From Actinomyces sp. (GTDB lineage Bacteria; Actinomycetota; Actinomycetes; Actinomycetales; Actinomycetaceae), in NCBI RefSeq assembly GCF_030524025.1, contig NZ_JAUNHI010000010.1, forward strand, positions 1 to 64,000: 64,000 nucleotides of DNA. Direction: 5' to 3'. The position numbers were made by a program, and so were the translations under genes. Below, in pieces: positions 41,802-49,902 of the stretch. The number at the start of each line of letters is the position of its first letter. The first letter of the stretch is position 1. Below the pieces are notes generated by a model, which worked only from the letters and a program-made list of their open reading frames with translations, ran no database searches and had not been told where the DNA came from.

Positions 41802-43037
41802 TTACAGTTCGTCAACAACTTCGCCGCCTGTCAGTTCGGGGCTGGTCAGTTGTCTCACCTGGGCGTCATCATCCCTGATTTCCGCAGGTGAGACCAGGGT
41901 CTCGGCGAGTGTGTCGATGCTTCGGGCGGTGACGAGCAGGCGCGACTCCATCGATCCGACGGCCTGGTTGTAGGCGGTGACCGACCGGGTCAGGGCGCTG
42001 CCCAGTGTGTCAAGGTGGCGTGCCACGGTGCCCAGGCGCTGGTAGAGGGTCTTGCCCAGGGCGAGCAGCTCGCGGGCGTCGTCGTTGACGGCGGTGCGCG
42101 CCCAGGCGGTGGCGCAGGTGCGCAGGAGGGCGAGCAGGGACGTGGGGGTGGTCAGCGCGACGCCGCGGTCCAGGGCGTGGCCCAGCAGGGAGGGGTCGGC
42201 CTCGAGGGCGGCCGCCAGGATGGGCTCGGCGGGGATGAAGAGGACGACGAGCTCGGGGGAGTCGCCCAGGGCCTGGTCGTAGTGCCGCCCGGCCAGGGTG
42301 TCGACATGGGCGCGCAGCGCCTTGGCATGGGCGGCGAGCAGCTCGGCGCGCCGGCTCTCCTGCGGGCCGGTGGCGCCGTCGGCGGGCAGGGCGCAGGCCT
42401 CGAGGTAGGAGTCGAGGGGGACTTTGGCGTCCACGGCCAGGTGCCCGTCCCCCGGGAGGTGGACGACGACGTCGGGCCGGGCGCGCCCGGCCCCCTCGCC
42501 ACCGGCCCGGGCCCCGCCGCGGCGGGCGAGCACCGAGCCGAGGGAGCGCTGCTCGGAGAAGTCGACGTGGCGCATCATGCCCGAGGCCTCCAGGACGCGG
42601 ACGAGCTCGACCTCTCCCCAGAGGCCGCGCGTGCTGCGCGAGCGCAGGGCGCCCTCGAGGGAGGCGGTGACCCGGCGCAGCTCGCGCTCGGAGGCGGCGC
42701 CGGCGCGCAGCTGCTCGGACAGGGAGGCGTGCTGGGCGGCGCGCTGCTTCTCCATGGCCTCCACGCGCGCGCCGACCTGCTCGAGCTGGCTGCGCACGGG
42801 GGCCAGCGCCCGCAGCACGGAGCCGTCGCGCTCGGCCCGCTCCTCGGCGATCTGCGTGCGGGCCGCCAGCTCCTCGGCGCGTGCCTGCCACTGGGCGGCC
42901 TCGGCCCGCAGGGAGGCGGACTCCTCCTGCCCGCCGGCGCGCGCGCCCGCGGTGCGGGCGATGGCCGCCGCGTAGCCGATCACGGCGCCGGCGCACAGGC
43001 CGACCAGGAGAAGGAGGAGGGGCAGGACGGTGCTCAT
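41802..43037 (-). CDS. rmuC: RmuC family DNA recombination protein
   Basis: The 411-residue protein has one N-terminal membrane helix (LPLLLLLVGLCAGAVIGYAA, about 5–24), a long coiled coil (about 40–125) and the RmuC nuclease-like domain (about 135–390). The domain carries RGLWGEVELVRVLEASGM, RPDVVVHLPGDGHLAVDAKVPLDSY (VDAKVPL is the conserved core), ALGDSPELVVLFIPAEP and TPTSLLALLRTCATAWA. RmuC limits recombination at inverted repeats. It diverges from ychF; the two starts are 54 bp apart and each has a -10 hexamer 6 nt before it. ATG 43037 thus looks leaderless. Confidence 0.93.
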   Translation of the reverse strand: MSTVLPLLLLLVGLCAGAVIGYAAAIARTAGARAGGQEESASLRAEAAQWQARAEELAARTQIAEERAERDGSVLRALAPVRSQLEQVGARVEAMEKQRAAQHASLSEQLRAGAASERELRRVTASLEGALRSRSTRGLWGEVELVRVLEASGMMRHVDFSEQRSLGSVLARRGGARAGGEGAGRARPDVVVHLPGDGHLAVDAKVPLDSYLEACALPADGATGPQESRRAELLAAHAKALRAHVDTLAGRHYDQALGDSPELVVLFIPAEPILAAALEADPSLLGHALDRGVALTTPTSLLALLRTCATAWARTAVNDDARELLALGKTLYQRLGTVARHLDTLGSALTRSVTAYNQAVGSMESRLLVTARSIDTLAETLVSPAEIRDDDAQVRQLTSPELTGGEVVDEL

Positions 43038-43043
43038 GGGGCC

Positions 43044-43085
43044 AGCATGCCGCGGGGCTGTGACATGAACCCGGGCCGCTAGACT
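43044..43085. promoter_or_regulatory. Divergent leaderless promoters of rmuC and ychF
   Basis: CATGCT (minus, 43049–43044) ends 6 nt before ATG 43037, and TAGACT (plus, 43080–43085) ends 6 nt before GTG 43092. Confidence 0.55.
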
Positions 43086-43091
43086 CGCGCC

Positions 43092-44177
43092 GTGGCACTC
43101 ACCATCGGAATCGTCGGACTGCCCAACGTCGGCAAGTCCACCCTGTTCAACGCCCTGACCCGCGCGACCGTGCTCGCGGCGAACTACCCCTTCGCCACGA
43201 TCGAGCCCAATGTCGGCGTGGTGCCGCTGCCCGACGGGCGCCTGGACCGGCTGGCCGAGCTCTTCGAGTCCCAGCGCACCGTGCCGGCCACCGTGTCCTT
43301 CGTCGACATCGCGGGCATCGTGCGCGGGGCCAGCGAGGGTGAGGGCCTGGGCAACCAGTTCCTGGCCAACATCCGTGAGGCCGACGCGATCTGCATGGTC
43401 ACCCGCGCCTTCGAGGACCCCGACGTCGTCCACGTCGACGGCAAGGTCGAGCCGGCCGGGGACATCGAGACCATCGCCACCGAGCTCGTCCTCGCCGACA
43501 TCCAGACCCTGGAGAAGGCCATCCCGCGCCTGGAGAAGGAGGTGCGCGGGCGCAAGACCGACCCGGCGGTCCTCGAGACCGCCAAGGCGGCGATGGGTGT
43601 CCTGGAGGAGGGCACGCTCCTGTCGGCGGGCGCGGCGGCCGCCGGGATCGACCAGGAGGTGCTGCGCGGGTTCCAGCTGATGACGACCAAGCCCTTCATC
43701 TACGTGTTCAACATGGACGACGCTGGGATGAACGACGCCTCCCGGCAGGCCGAGCTGCGCGCGCTGGTGGCCCCGGCCGAGGCGGTGTTCCTCGACGCCC
43801 AGTTCGAGGCCGAGCTCGTCGAGCTCGAGCCTGAGGAGGCGGTGGAGATGCTGCACGACAACGGCCAGGAGGAGTCGGGTCTCGATAAGCTGGCGCGGGT
43901 CGGCTTCGACACTCTGGGGCTGCAGACCTACCTGACGGCGGGCCCCAAGGAGGCTCGCGCCTGGACGATCCGCAAGGGGGCGACGGCCCCGCAGGCGGCC
44001 GGCGTCATCCACACCGACTTCGAGCGGGGCTTCATCAAGGCCGAGATCGTCTCCTACGACGACCTCATCGAGTACGGCTCGGTCGCCGAGGCCCGCGCCC
44101 ACGGGAAGGTGCGCATGGAGGGCAAGGACTATGTCATGGCCGACGGCGACGTCGTCGAGTTCCGCTTCAACGTGTGA
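43092..44177 (+). CDS. ychF: Redox-regulated ATPase YchF (Obg family)
   Basis: The 361-residue P-loop protein has G1 GLPNVGKSTLFNALT (about 8–22), the switch and G3 region VDIAGIVRGASEGEGLGNQF (about 74–93), and the altered G4 FNMDD (about 205), which gives YchF preference for ATP over GTP. A helical coiled-coil insert (about 125–185) and a C-terminal TGS domain (about 275–360, LQTYLTAGPKEARAW, MEGKDYVMADGDVVEFRF) complete the family order. YchF binds ribosomes and tunes the oxidative stress response. GTG 43092 is set by a TAGACT hexamer. A hairpin follows the gene. Confidence 0.96.
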   Translation: MALTIGIVGLPNVGKSTLFNALTRATVLAANYPFATIEPNVGVVPLPDGRLDRLAELFESQRTVPATVSFVDIAGIVRGASEGEGLGNQFLANIREADAICMVTRAFEDPDVVHVDGKVEPAGDIETIATELVLADIQTLEKAIPRLEKEVRGRKTDPAVLETAKAAMGVLEEGTLLSAGAAAAGIDQEVLRGFQLMTTKPFIYVFNMDDAGMNDASRQAELRALVAPAEAVFLDAQFEAELVELEPEEAVEMLHDNGQEESGLDKLARVGFDTLGLQTYLTAGPKEARAWTIRKGATAPQAAGVIHTDFERGFIKAEIVSYDDLIEYGSVAEARAHGKVRMEGKDYVMADGDVVEFRFNV

Positions 44178-44186
44178 GGCGGTGAG

Positions 44187-44218
44187 GGCAGGAGGCGGTC
44201 GACCTTGAGTCCTGCCCG
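44187..44218 (+). terminator. Hairpin terminator after ychF
   Basis: GGGCAGGA and TCCTGCCC form an 8-bp stem starting 10 nt after the stop. Confidence 0.6.
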
Positions 44219-44293
44219 TGTCGACCACCGAGGGCAGGGCGACCCTGAGCTGTCGGAGCCCGGGCGTAGCCTGGCGCGTGAGGAGGTGGACTG

Positions 44294-45952
44294 ATGACGA
44301 CCGAGATGATCTGTGATCCGCAAGACACCCCGGGCCTGCGCAAGGCTCGAGGTGCCTTCTTCACGCCTCCAGATATCGCGAGCTTCATCGTGGACTGGGC
44401 GGTCCGGCGGCCGACGGACCGCATCCTGGAGCCGTCCACCGGTGACGCCGAGTTTCTCGTCCACGCCGTCGAGAGGCTCACGAGTCTCGGAGCTGACCGA
44501 CCGGTTGTGTTCGGCTCCGAGCTGCACGCCTGGAGCGCAGAGGAGGGGCGGCGCCGAGTGGCCTCAGCCGGTGGCGTCGCGGAGATCGAGGTGGGAGACT
44601 TCTTCGGCCGTGCTGTCACCCCGGTCCACGACGCTGTCATCGGAAATCCGCCATACATTCGCTTCCAGGACTTCTCCGGTGAGCAGCGGTCACGAGCCCG
44701 CTCTGCCGCTTTGCGTGGCGGTGTTGCTCTGTCCGGCCTCGCATCCGCCTGGGCGGCTTTCACAGTCGTCTCGGCGCTGCACCTGCGCGCGGGCGGCCGG
44801 CTGGGATTCGTGCTGCCCGCCGAGCTTCTCAGCGCCAACTACGCCGGGGCTGTACGCAGGTTCCTGTTCGAGAACTTTGGATCGATCGAGCTAGTTCTGT
44901 TCGACGAGCGTGTCTTCGCTGAGGCTGAGACGGAGGCCGTTCTGCTACTTGCGTCCGGCTATGGCGAGGGGCCGGCACCCGCGGCTTTGATCCGGCAGGT
45001 TCGCAGCGCCGCAGAGCTTCAGGCTGTGCCGCCCGGCGTGGTGTGGACTCCGGACGACCCGGCGCAGAAGTGGGCTGGTGCGACTATCAGTGCGAGCGCC
45101 ACCTCCGCATTGCTTGACGCCACTGCGGCCGGCCAGTTTCAACCGCTCGCGACATGGGGTGAGACCAGGCTGGGCATGGTGACAGGCGCCAACAAGTTCT
45201 TTGCCATGACTCCCGACATGGTAGCTGAGGCAGGTCTTGCCCCAGAGGAGACCTTGTTGTTGTCGCCCCCGGGCTCGGCTCACCTGCGCGGACTGGAACT
45301 GTCCTGCGAGGCCCTGCATGAGCTCGGGGGGAAGGGGCAGAGGACCCGCTTGTTCTACCCGGCTGAAGGCGCTCTGAGCGAGGCTGCGGAGGCCTATCTC
45401 AAGATCGGCATCGCCGCGGGAGTCGACCAGACCTACAAGAGTCGGGCGCGCCGCATCTGGTGGCAGGTCCCGCTCCTCAAGCCAGCTGACCTGTTTCTGA
45501 CCTACATGAACGCTGACACGGTGCGCCTGGTCACGAACTCGGCGAGAGCCCACCACCTCAACAGCGTGCATGGTGTGTACCTGCACCCGGTGACGGCGCT
45601 GCTCGGTCGTGAGCTGCTCCCTCTTGCGGCGCTCAACAGCTACACCATGCTCAGCGCCGAGCTCGCTGGACGGGCCTATGGTGGCGGGGTGCTCAAGATG
45701 GAGCCTGGTGAGGCGTCGCGATGGTTGGTGCCCTCGCCCCACACTCTCGAGTCTGCGCGTGAGGCCCTGCGCGCCATCCTGCCCCAGGTGAGCGGCACGC
45801 TGCGGCGCAGCCGGCTTGCTGAGGCGGTCGAGCTGGTTGACGAGGTGCTCCTGGTGCAGGCTCTCGGTATTCCCCGTGCCTGTGTCTGCGCCGTGAGGGA
45901 GGCCCGCGACCGCCTCGCTGGACGACGGGAGGCCCGTAGCCGTGGCATCTAG
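44294..45952 (+). CDS. N6-adenine DNA methyltransferase of a restriction-modification system
   Basis: The 552-residue enzyme has the gamma-class order of motifs. There is an N-terminal RGAFFTPPDIASFIVDWAV, motif I ILEPSTGDAEFLVHA (about 44–58), motif IV NPPYIRF (118–124) for N6-adenine methylation, and GGRLGFVLPAELLSANYAG (about 166–184). The C-terminal ~300 residues are the probable target-recognition part (SRARRIWWQVPLLKPADLFL). It resembles Eco57I- or TaqI-type methyltransferases. The start has AGGAGG. Base use is less GC-biased than in the flanking housekeeping genes. It overlaps the next gene by 11 nt, as cassettes with a cognate nuclease often do. Target sequence unknown. Confidence 0.88.
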   Translation: MTTEMICDPQDTPGLRKARGAFFTPPDIASFIVDWAVRRPTDRILEPSTGDAEFLVHAVERLTSLGADRPVVFGSELHAWSAEEGRRRVASAGGVAEIEVGDFFGRAVTPVHDAVIGNPPYIRFQDFSGEQRSRARSAALRGGVALSGLASAWAAFTVVSALHLRAGGRLGFVLPAELLSANYAGAVRRFLFENFGSIELVLFDERVFAEAETEAVLLLASGYGEGPAPAALIRQVRSAAELQAVPPGVVWTPDDPAQKWAGATISASATSALLDATAAGQFQPLATWGETRLGMVTGANKFFAMTPDMVAEAGLAPEETLLLSPPGSAHLRGLELSCEALHELGGKGQRTRLFYPAEGALSEAAEAYLKIGIAAGVDQTYKSRARRIWWQVPLLKPADLFLTYMNADTVRLVTNSARAHHLNSVHGVYLHPVTALLGRELLPLAALNSYTMLSAELAGRAYGGGVLKMEPGEASRWLVPSPHTLESAREALRAILPQVSGTLRRSRLAEAVELVDEVLLVQALGIPRACVCAVREARDRLAGRREARSRGI

Positions 45953-46676
45953 GATCGAAGCGGCGTTGGAAGCCGCTATCAAAGAATGTGGGCAGAAGCC
46001 GGATGACACTGCCGCCCAGGCCCAGAAGAAGAACTATAATGAGCGGGTCTCGGCCGCTGTGGCTCGTGTGCTGGCCGAGGAGCTGCGACAGCGAGGCATG
46101 GCAGAGGCTCTTCCCTCCGGCTCGGGTGCCACGAGGACTAGTGGGGCCGAGCGGCGCCTCGCCGGCGGCATCGGCGCCAAGAAGGTCGACGTGACATGGG
46201 CGACCGAGGAGTCCGGGCTCATTCTGGCCATCAGTGTGAAGACCATCTTGTTCAAGGATGGCAAGTCGGGCAACTATCAGAAGAACTTGACTAACCGTCG
46301 TGCCGACATGCTCAACGAAGCGGTCACTTTGCACCGCCGTTTTCCGTATGCCGTGCTCGCTGGTTTTCTCATGCTTGACTCAGGGGCGGAGCATGACGAG
46401 ACGGCCCGTCGTCGTTCCACCTTCGTCAATGTTGGACCCAGGTTCCGTCTGTTCACCGGCCGCGTGGACCCCGCTGGGCGAGATGAGCAGTACGAGAAAT
46501 TCTATGCCGTGCTCGTCGATCTTAACATCGTCGAGCCATCGGTGAGAGTCTTCGAGGTCAATGACTTGGAGACCGAGGTGTCTCTTGATGAGATGTTTGA
46601 CGACCTGGTGACGCTCGTCGGAGAGAGGAACTTCGACCTCTACGAGGGTGTTGCCGGTCAGGTCGTCAAGCTCTGA
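45942..46676 (+). CDS. Probable restriction endonuclease partner of the methyltransferase
   Basis: The 244-residue protein begins at GTG 45942 inside the methyltransferase stop region. It has no family name I can give. A PD-(D/E)XK-like core is visible: KKVDVTWATEES (Asp83), then a hydrophobic strand LILAISVKTI (Ser98, Lys100), and NYQKNLTNRRADMLNEAVTL after it. That layout, together with the position behind a DNA methyltransferase, makes a restriction nuclease the best guess. The second half has LAGFLMLDSGAEHD and a long beta-rich stretch. Base composition is distinctly lower in GC than elsewhere (AAGAAGAACTATAATGAG), a sign of transfer. A hairpin follows. Confidence 0.7.
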   Translation: MASRIEAALEAAIKECGQKPDDTAAQAQKKNYNERVSAAVARVLAEELRQRGMAEALPSGSGATRTSGAERRLAGGIGAKKVDVTWATEESGLILAISVKTILFKDGKSGNYQKNLTNRRADMLNEAVTLHRRFPYAVLAGFLMLDSGAEHDETARRRSTFVNVGPRFRLFTGRVDPAGRDEQYEKFYAVLVDLNIVEPSVRVFEVNDLETEVSLDEMFDDLVTLVGERNFDLYEGVAGQVVKL

Positions 46677-46699
46677 CCCGTGACGTCCTCGCGATAGAT

Positions 46700-46721
46700 C
46701 GGCCGCCCAGCGCTGCGGCCG
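46700..46721 (+). terminator. Hairpin after the restriction cassette
   Basis: CGGCCGC and GCGGCCG pair over 7 bp with an 8-nt loop, 23 nt after the nuclease stop, between converging genes. Confidence 0.55.
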
Positions 46722-46750
46722 AGTGGTGGGGAGCCTTCGGTGTATGGTGC

Positions 46751-47245
46751 CTACCCGTGGGTATCGTCGAGGTTGAGGACCATGACACCGTCGGCCTCAC
46801 CACCGGGCCACTCGGTGAACCCCTCCGAGCGGTAGCGGGACCACGCGTAGTTGCCGGCTTCGACGGACAGGCTGAGGCGCTGGACCCCGCGTTCCCGGGC
46901 CTGTTCGATGAGGGCACGCAGCAGCTGGCGTCCCACGCCCTGGCCGCGGCCGTCCGCTGAGACCCAGAGGCTGACCTCCGGGGTGCGCTCGTCGACGTAC
47001 CCGTAGCCGGGATCGTCCACCGACAGGAAGAGCGCCCACGCGAGGCCGACCGCACTGTCCCCGTTGAGCGCGACGACCCCGAAGTCGCCGCGTTCGGGAA
47101 GGAGGCGCGTGTAGTGCGCGAACTCCGGTTTCTCGCGCACGTCCTGCGCGGCGAACCGAGGTCCGCACCAGTTCATGTTCCCCAGCGTCGCCTCCTCAAG
47201 GAGCCAGGAGTTCTGAGAGGTCAGTGGGCCCAAGAAGAGCGTCAT
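46751..47245 (-). CDS. GNAT family N-acetyltransferase
   Basis: The 164-residue protein shows the GNAT fold: VVALNGDSAVGLAWALFLSV (strands 2–3), VSLWVSADGRGQGVGRQLLRAL with the acetyl-CoA loop GRGQGVG (about 103–109), and LSVEAGNYAWSRYRSEGFTEW for the last strand and Tyr. The substrate is unknown. I chose ATG 47245 because CACACT lies 6 nt upstream and nothing conserved precedes it; an in-frame start 45 nt further up is unlikely. It converges on the restriction cassette and diverges from ddh. Confidence 0.88.
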   Translation of the reverse strand: MTLFLGPLTSQNSWLLEEATLGNMNWCGPRFAAQDVREKPEFAHYTRLLPERGDFGVVALNGDSAVGLAWALFLSVDDPGYGYVDERTPEVSLWVSADGRGQGVGRQLLRALIEQARERGVQRLSLSVEAGNYAWSRYRSEGFTEWPGGEADGVMVLNLDDTHG

Positions 47246-47251
47246 GCGGGG

Positions 47252-47257
47252 AGTGTG
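47252..47257 (-). promoter_or_regulatory. Leaderless -10 element of the GNAT gene
   Basis: CACACT on the minus strand ends 6 nt before ATG 47245. Confidence 0.45.
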
Positions 47258-47411
47258 CCATGGCCTGCGCGCCAGCCCCAGATTCACCATGTACCGCGTC
47301 AGTCCGGCCTCACCGCCTCAGAACGTGGGACGGGCGGTGCCCGGCCCCGGGGCGGTGGGACACTGTGTCTGTCGCGGTGCCGACGACATCATTCGAACTC
47401 CAGGAGGTCTC

Positions 47412-48383
47412 ATGATCAGGGTCGCAGTCAACGGGTACGGGAACCTCGGACGGGGTGCGGAGCGGGCGGTCGCCACGAACGAGGACATGGAGCTCGTCGT
47501 CGTCTTCACCCGCCGCGACCCCGCCTCCGTGACGACTCTGGGCACCCCGGTGGCCCATGTCGACGACATGCCGGCCTGGACCGACAAGGTCGATGTCTGC
47601 CTCAACTGCGGCGGCTCGGCCACCGACCTGGCCCAGCAGGGGCCGCAGGCCGCGGCCTACTTCAACACGGTCGATTCCTTCGACACCCACGCCACGATCC
47701 CCGAGTACTTCGCCGCCGTCGACGCGGCGGCCAGGGATGCTGACCACCTCGCCCTCATCTCCACCGGCTGGGACCCGGGCCTGTTCTCCATGCTGCGCGT
47801 CCTGGGGGAGGCCGTCCTGCCCGACGGCGCGACGACGACCTTCTGGGGGCCCGGCGTCTCCCAGGGCCACTCCGACGCCCTGCGCCGCATCGACGGAATC
47901 CTCGACGCCCGGCAGTACACGCTGCCGGTCCAGGCCACCCTCGATGCGGTCAGGGCCGGTGAGGAGGTCGAGCTCACCCCCCGGTCCACCCACCGGCGCG
48001 ACTGCTACGTCGTGGCCGCCGACGGCGCCGACCGGGCCCGGATCGAGCGGGAGATCGTCGAGATGCCCAACTACTTCGCCGACTACGACACCTCGGTCAC
48101 CTTCGTCACCGCCGAGCAGATGCGCGCCGAGCACGCCGGCATCCCGCACGGCGGCACCGTCATCCGCCGCGGCACCACCTCCGAGGGGACCAGTGCCACC
48201 GTTGGCTTTGAGCTCCAGCTCGGCTCCAACCCCGAGTTCACCGGCTCCGTCGTCGTCGCGACGGGCCGGGCCGTCGCGCGGATGGCGGCGCGGGGCGAGC
48301 GCGGGGCCCGCACCGTCTTCGACCTCACGCTGGCCGACCTGTCGGCCAGGACCCCCGAGGAGCTCCGCGCCGCCTATCTCTGA
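47412..48383 (+). CDS. ddh: meso-Diaminopimelate D-dehydrogenase
   Basis: The 323-residue enzyme makes meso-diaminopimelate in one step from tetrahydrodipicolinate, ammonia and NADPH, a shortcut in lysine and wall synthesis. The N-terminal RVAVNGYGNLGRGAERAV is the NADPH fold, VDVCLNCGGSATDLAQQGP lines the cofactor pocket, and ALISTGWDPGLFSM and FWGPGVSQGHSDALRRIDG are diagnostic of Ddh. Length matches the Corynebacterium enzyme. ATG 47412 has AGGAGG 6 nt upstream. The LysE-type exporter at 31121–31792 may work on the same end product. Confidence 0.95.
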   Translation: MIRVAVNGYGNLGRGAERAVATNEDMELVVVFTRRDPASVTTLGTPVAHVDDMPAWTDKVDVCLNCGGSATDLAQQGPQAAAYFNTVDSFDTHATIPEYFAAVDAAARDADHLALISTGWDPGLFSMLRVLGEAVLPDGATTTFWGPGVSQGHSDALRRIDGILDARQYTLPVQATLDAVRAGEEVELTPRSTHRRDCYVVAADGADRARIEREIVEMPNYFADYDTSVTFVTAEQMRAEHAGIPHGGTVIRRGTTSEGTSATVGFELQLGSNPEFTGSVVVATGRAVARMAARGERGARTVFDLTLADLSARTPEELRAAYL

Positions 48384-48445
48384 GGCCGCCCGCCCCGCCG
48401 ACCGGCTATCCCCACCAGCCCGCATACCACCGACCCGAGGACCCG

Positions 48446-48828
48446 ATGCACGACGTCAGGTCACTGACACCCGCCGAGATGAGCGAGTTCCTGCTCAATG
48501 TCGCCATCGTGCGCCCCGTGTTCATCTGGGGACCCCCCGGGTATCGGCAAGTCCTCGCTGGTCGAGTAGCTCGCCCGCAGCGTCGGCGGCCCCTGCGTCT
48601 CGCGGCTGGGCAGCCAGCTCGCTCCGGAGGACCTCATGGGCGGCGGCCAACGGCCTGCACCCGCTCGTCATCGACTACCTCAGCCAGCGCCCCGACCACC
48701 TGTGGAGCAAGCCCCCGCGTCATGAGGAGCCCTTCTCCACCCCGCGCTCGTGGCACATGGTCTCCGGCACCCTGCACGCCTTCGGCGAGCAGGCCCCGAC
48801 CGAGATGGTCGAGGTCGTGCGCGGCCTG
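48446..48828 (+). pseudogene. Decayed MoxR-type AAA ATPase gene
   Basis: ATG 48446 begins MHDVRSLTPAEMSEFLLNVA and IVRPVFIWGPPG, a MoxR-type AAA N-terminus up to Walker A. A run of six C (48534–48539) shifts the frame; on the other side the true frame gives IGKSSLVE, then a TAG where Gln is expected, then RSVGGPCVSRLGSQLAPEDLMG. Near 48640 most of the ATPase is missing and the coding resumes in another frame at AANGLHPLVIDYLSQRPDHL and STPRSWHMVSGTLHAFG, the C-terminal MoxR region. So there is one frameshift, one nonsense change and one large deletion. The vWA remnant that follows was its partner. Confidence 0.8.
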
Positions 48829-48829
48829 C

Positions 48830-49709
48830 GACCTCGTCATCAACGACTGGCTCATCCAGATGCAGGTCGGGGTGGCGCCTCCCTCGGACTGCTCCACGAC
48901 GCCGAGCTGTGCGGCCTGTCGACCGAGGAGGTGTATGACCGCCTCGTCGCCGACATCCGTCGCATGCGCAGGCTTCGTACCCTGGCGGGTCGCCAAGGCG
49001 ACATCCCGGACCGGCGCCTGCGCCCGACCGACGCCACCTGGTACACCGACCTGGACGCCTTCTGCCGCGACCAGCTGAGCAAGGGGCTGCTGCTCCACCA
49101 GTCCCAGGGCCGCGGCCTGCTGCCCGCAGGGCTCCTGGAGGAGATCAACGCGGTCATCCAGCCTCCGATCCCCTGGAAGGTCGAGCTGGCGCGCCGGTTC
49201 GACCACCACTTCCCGCCCATCGAGACCCGCCGTACCTGGGCGCGCCTCAGCCGCCGGCAGTCCGCCACCGCCGACATCCCGCGCCCGCACGTGGCCCCCG
49301 ACCCCGAGCAGCGCGACGGACGCACCTTAGCGTCGTCCTGGACACCTCGGGCTCGATGGACCGGCGCACCCTGGCCCGGGCCCTCGGCCCCATCGCCGCC
49401 TACGCCGAGGCCAAGGAGGTCCCGGCCGTACGGGTCGTGTGCTGTGACGCGGCGCCCTACGACCTGGGATACCTCCCCGCGGGGGAGATCGCCGGACGCG
49501 TGCAGGTCCAGGGCCGGGGCGGCACCGTGCTCCAGCCGGGGATCACCCTGGTGGAGAACGTCCCCAACTTTCCGGCCAACGGCCCGATCCTCGTCATCAC
49601 GGACGGCGACTGCGACGTCCTGACCATCCGCCGCGAGCACGCCTTCCTCCTGCCCCAGGGGCACCGTCTGCCCTTCACTCCACGGGGCGAGGTCTTCGAG
49701 ATGCGCTGA
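48830..49709 (+). pseudogene. Decayed vWA / DUF2201-type gene, partner of the MoxR remnant
   Basis: Coding resumes as DLVINDWLIQMQVGV, shifts frame to ASLGLLHDAELCGLSTEE and VYDRLVADIRRMRRLRTL, and keeps that frame through WYTDLDAFCRDQLSKGLLLH, RGLLPAGLLEEINAV and RLSRRQSATADIPRP. Another one-base shift near 49328 leads to LSVVLDTSGSMDRRTLARAL, with the MIDAS motif DTSGSM of a vWA-like domain, ending LPFTPRGEVFEMR at 49709. The N-terminus is short and joined straight to the MoxR remnant. MoxR/vWA pairs act as chaperone-like or metal-insertion systems. The last 118 codons (from ATG 49356) could still be expressed, but lack the rest of the protein. Confidence 0.8.
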
Positions 49710-49831
49710 GCGTCCGGCGCGCCCCGGTGTGCCGCCGCACCAGGGCTGCGCCCGGACGGCGGCCGCGTGGCCGCTGCCCGGCGACAGGCTCGTGACACAC
49801 GCGACTCCTCGCGAGCAGCGAATCACCCGTC

Positions 49832-49847
49832 GTTATCTTGCCGTGAC
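49832..49847 (+). promoter_or_regulatory. GTTAT/GTGAC direct repeat before the CAP-domain gene
   Basis: GTTAT (49832) and GTGAC (49843) are 11 bp apart, like the pair at 6812 and 6823. Further down, ATGTGATGGGGTG (49856 on) recurs as ATGTGATTGGGTG upstream of the wall-protein gene at 51749. A shared regulator is possible. Confidence 0.3.
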
Positions 49848-49902
49848 CCATGGGGATGTGATGGGGTGGCACAACCCCATGCCCCGAGGAAGAGGACGAC
49901 AC

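Noticed and set aside
44294-46676. A link between the restriction cassette and the CTCGAG in the 23-bp repeats
   Set aside because: CTCGAG is the target of known enzymes of similar gene sizes, but nothing in this cassette shows its specificity, so the link would be pure speculation.
44178-46750. An integrated mobile element carrying the restriction cassette
   Set aside because: Composition suggests transfer, but no integrase, transposase, tRNA target or flanking direct repeats can be seen.
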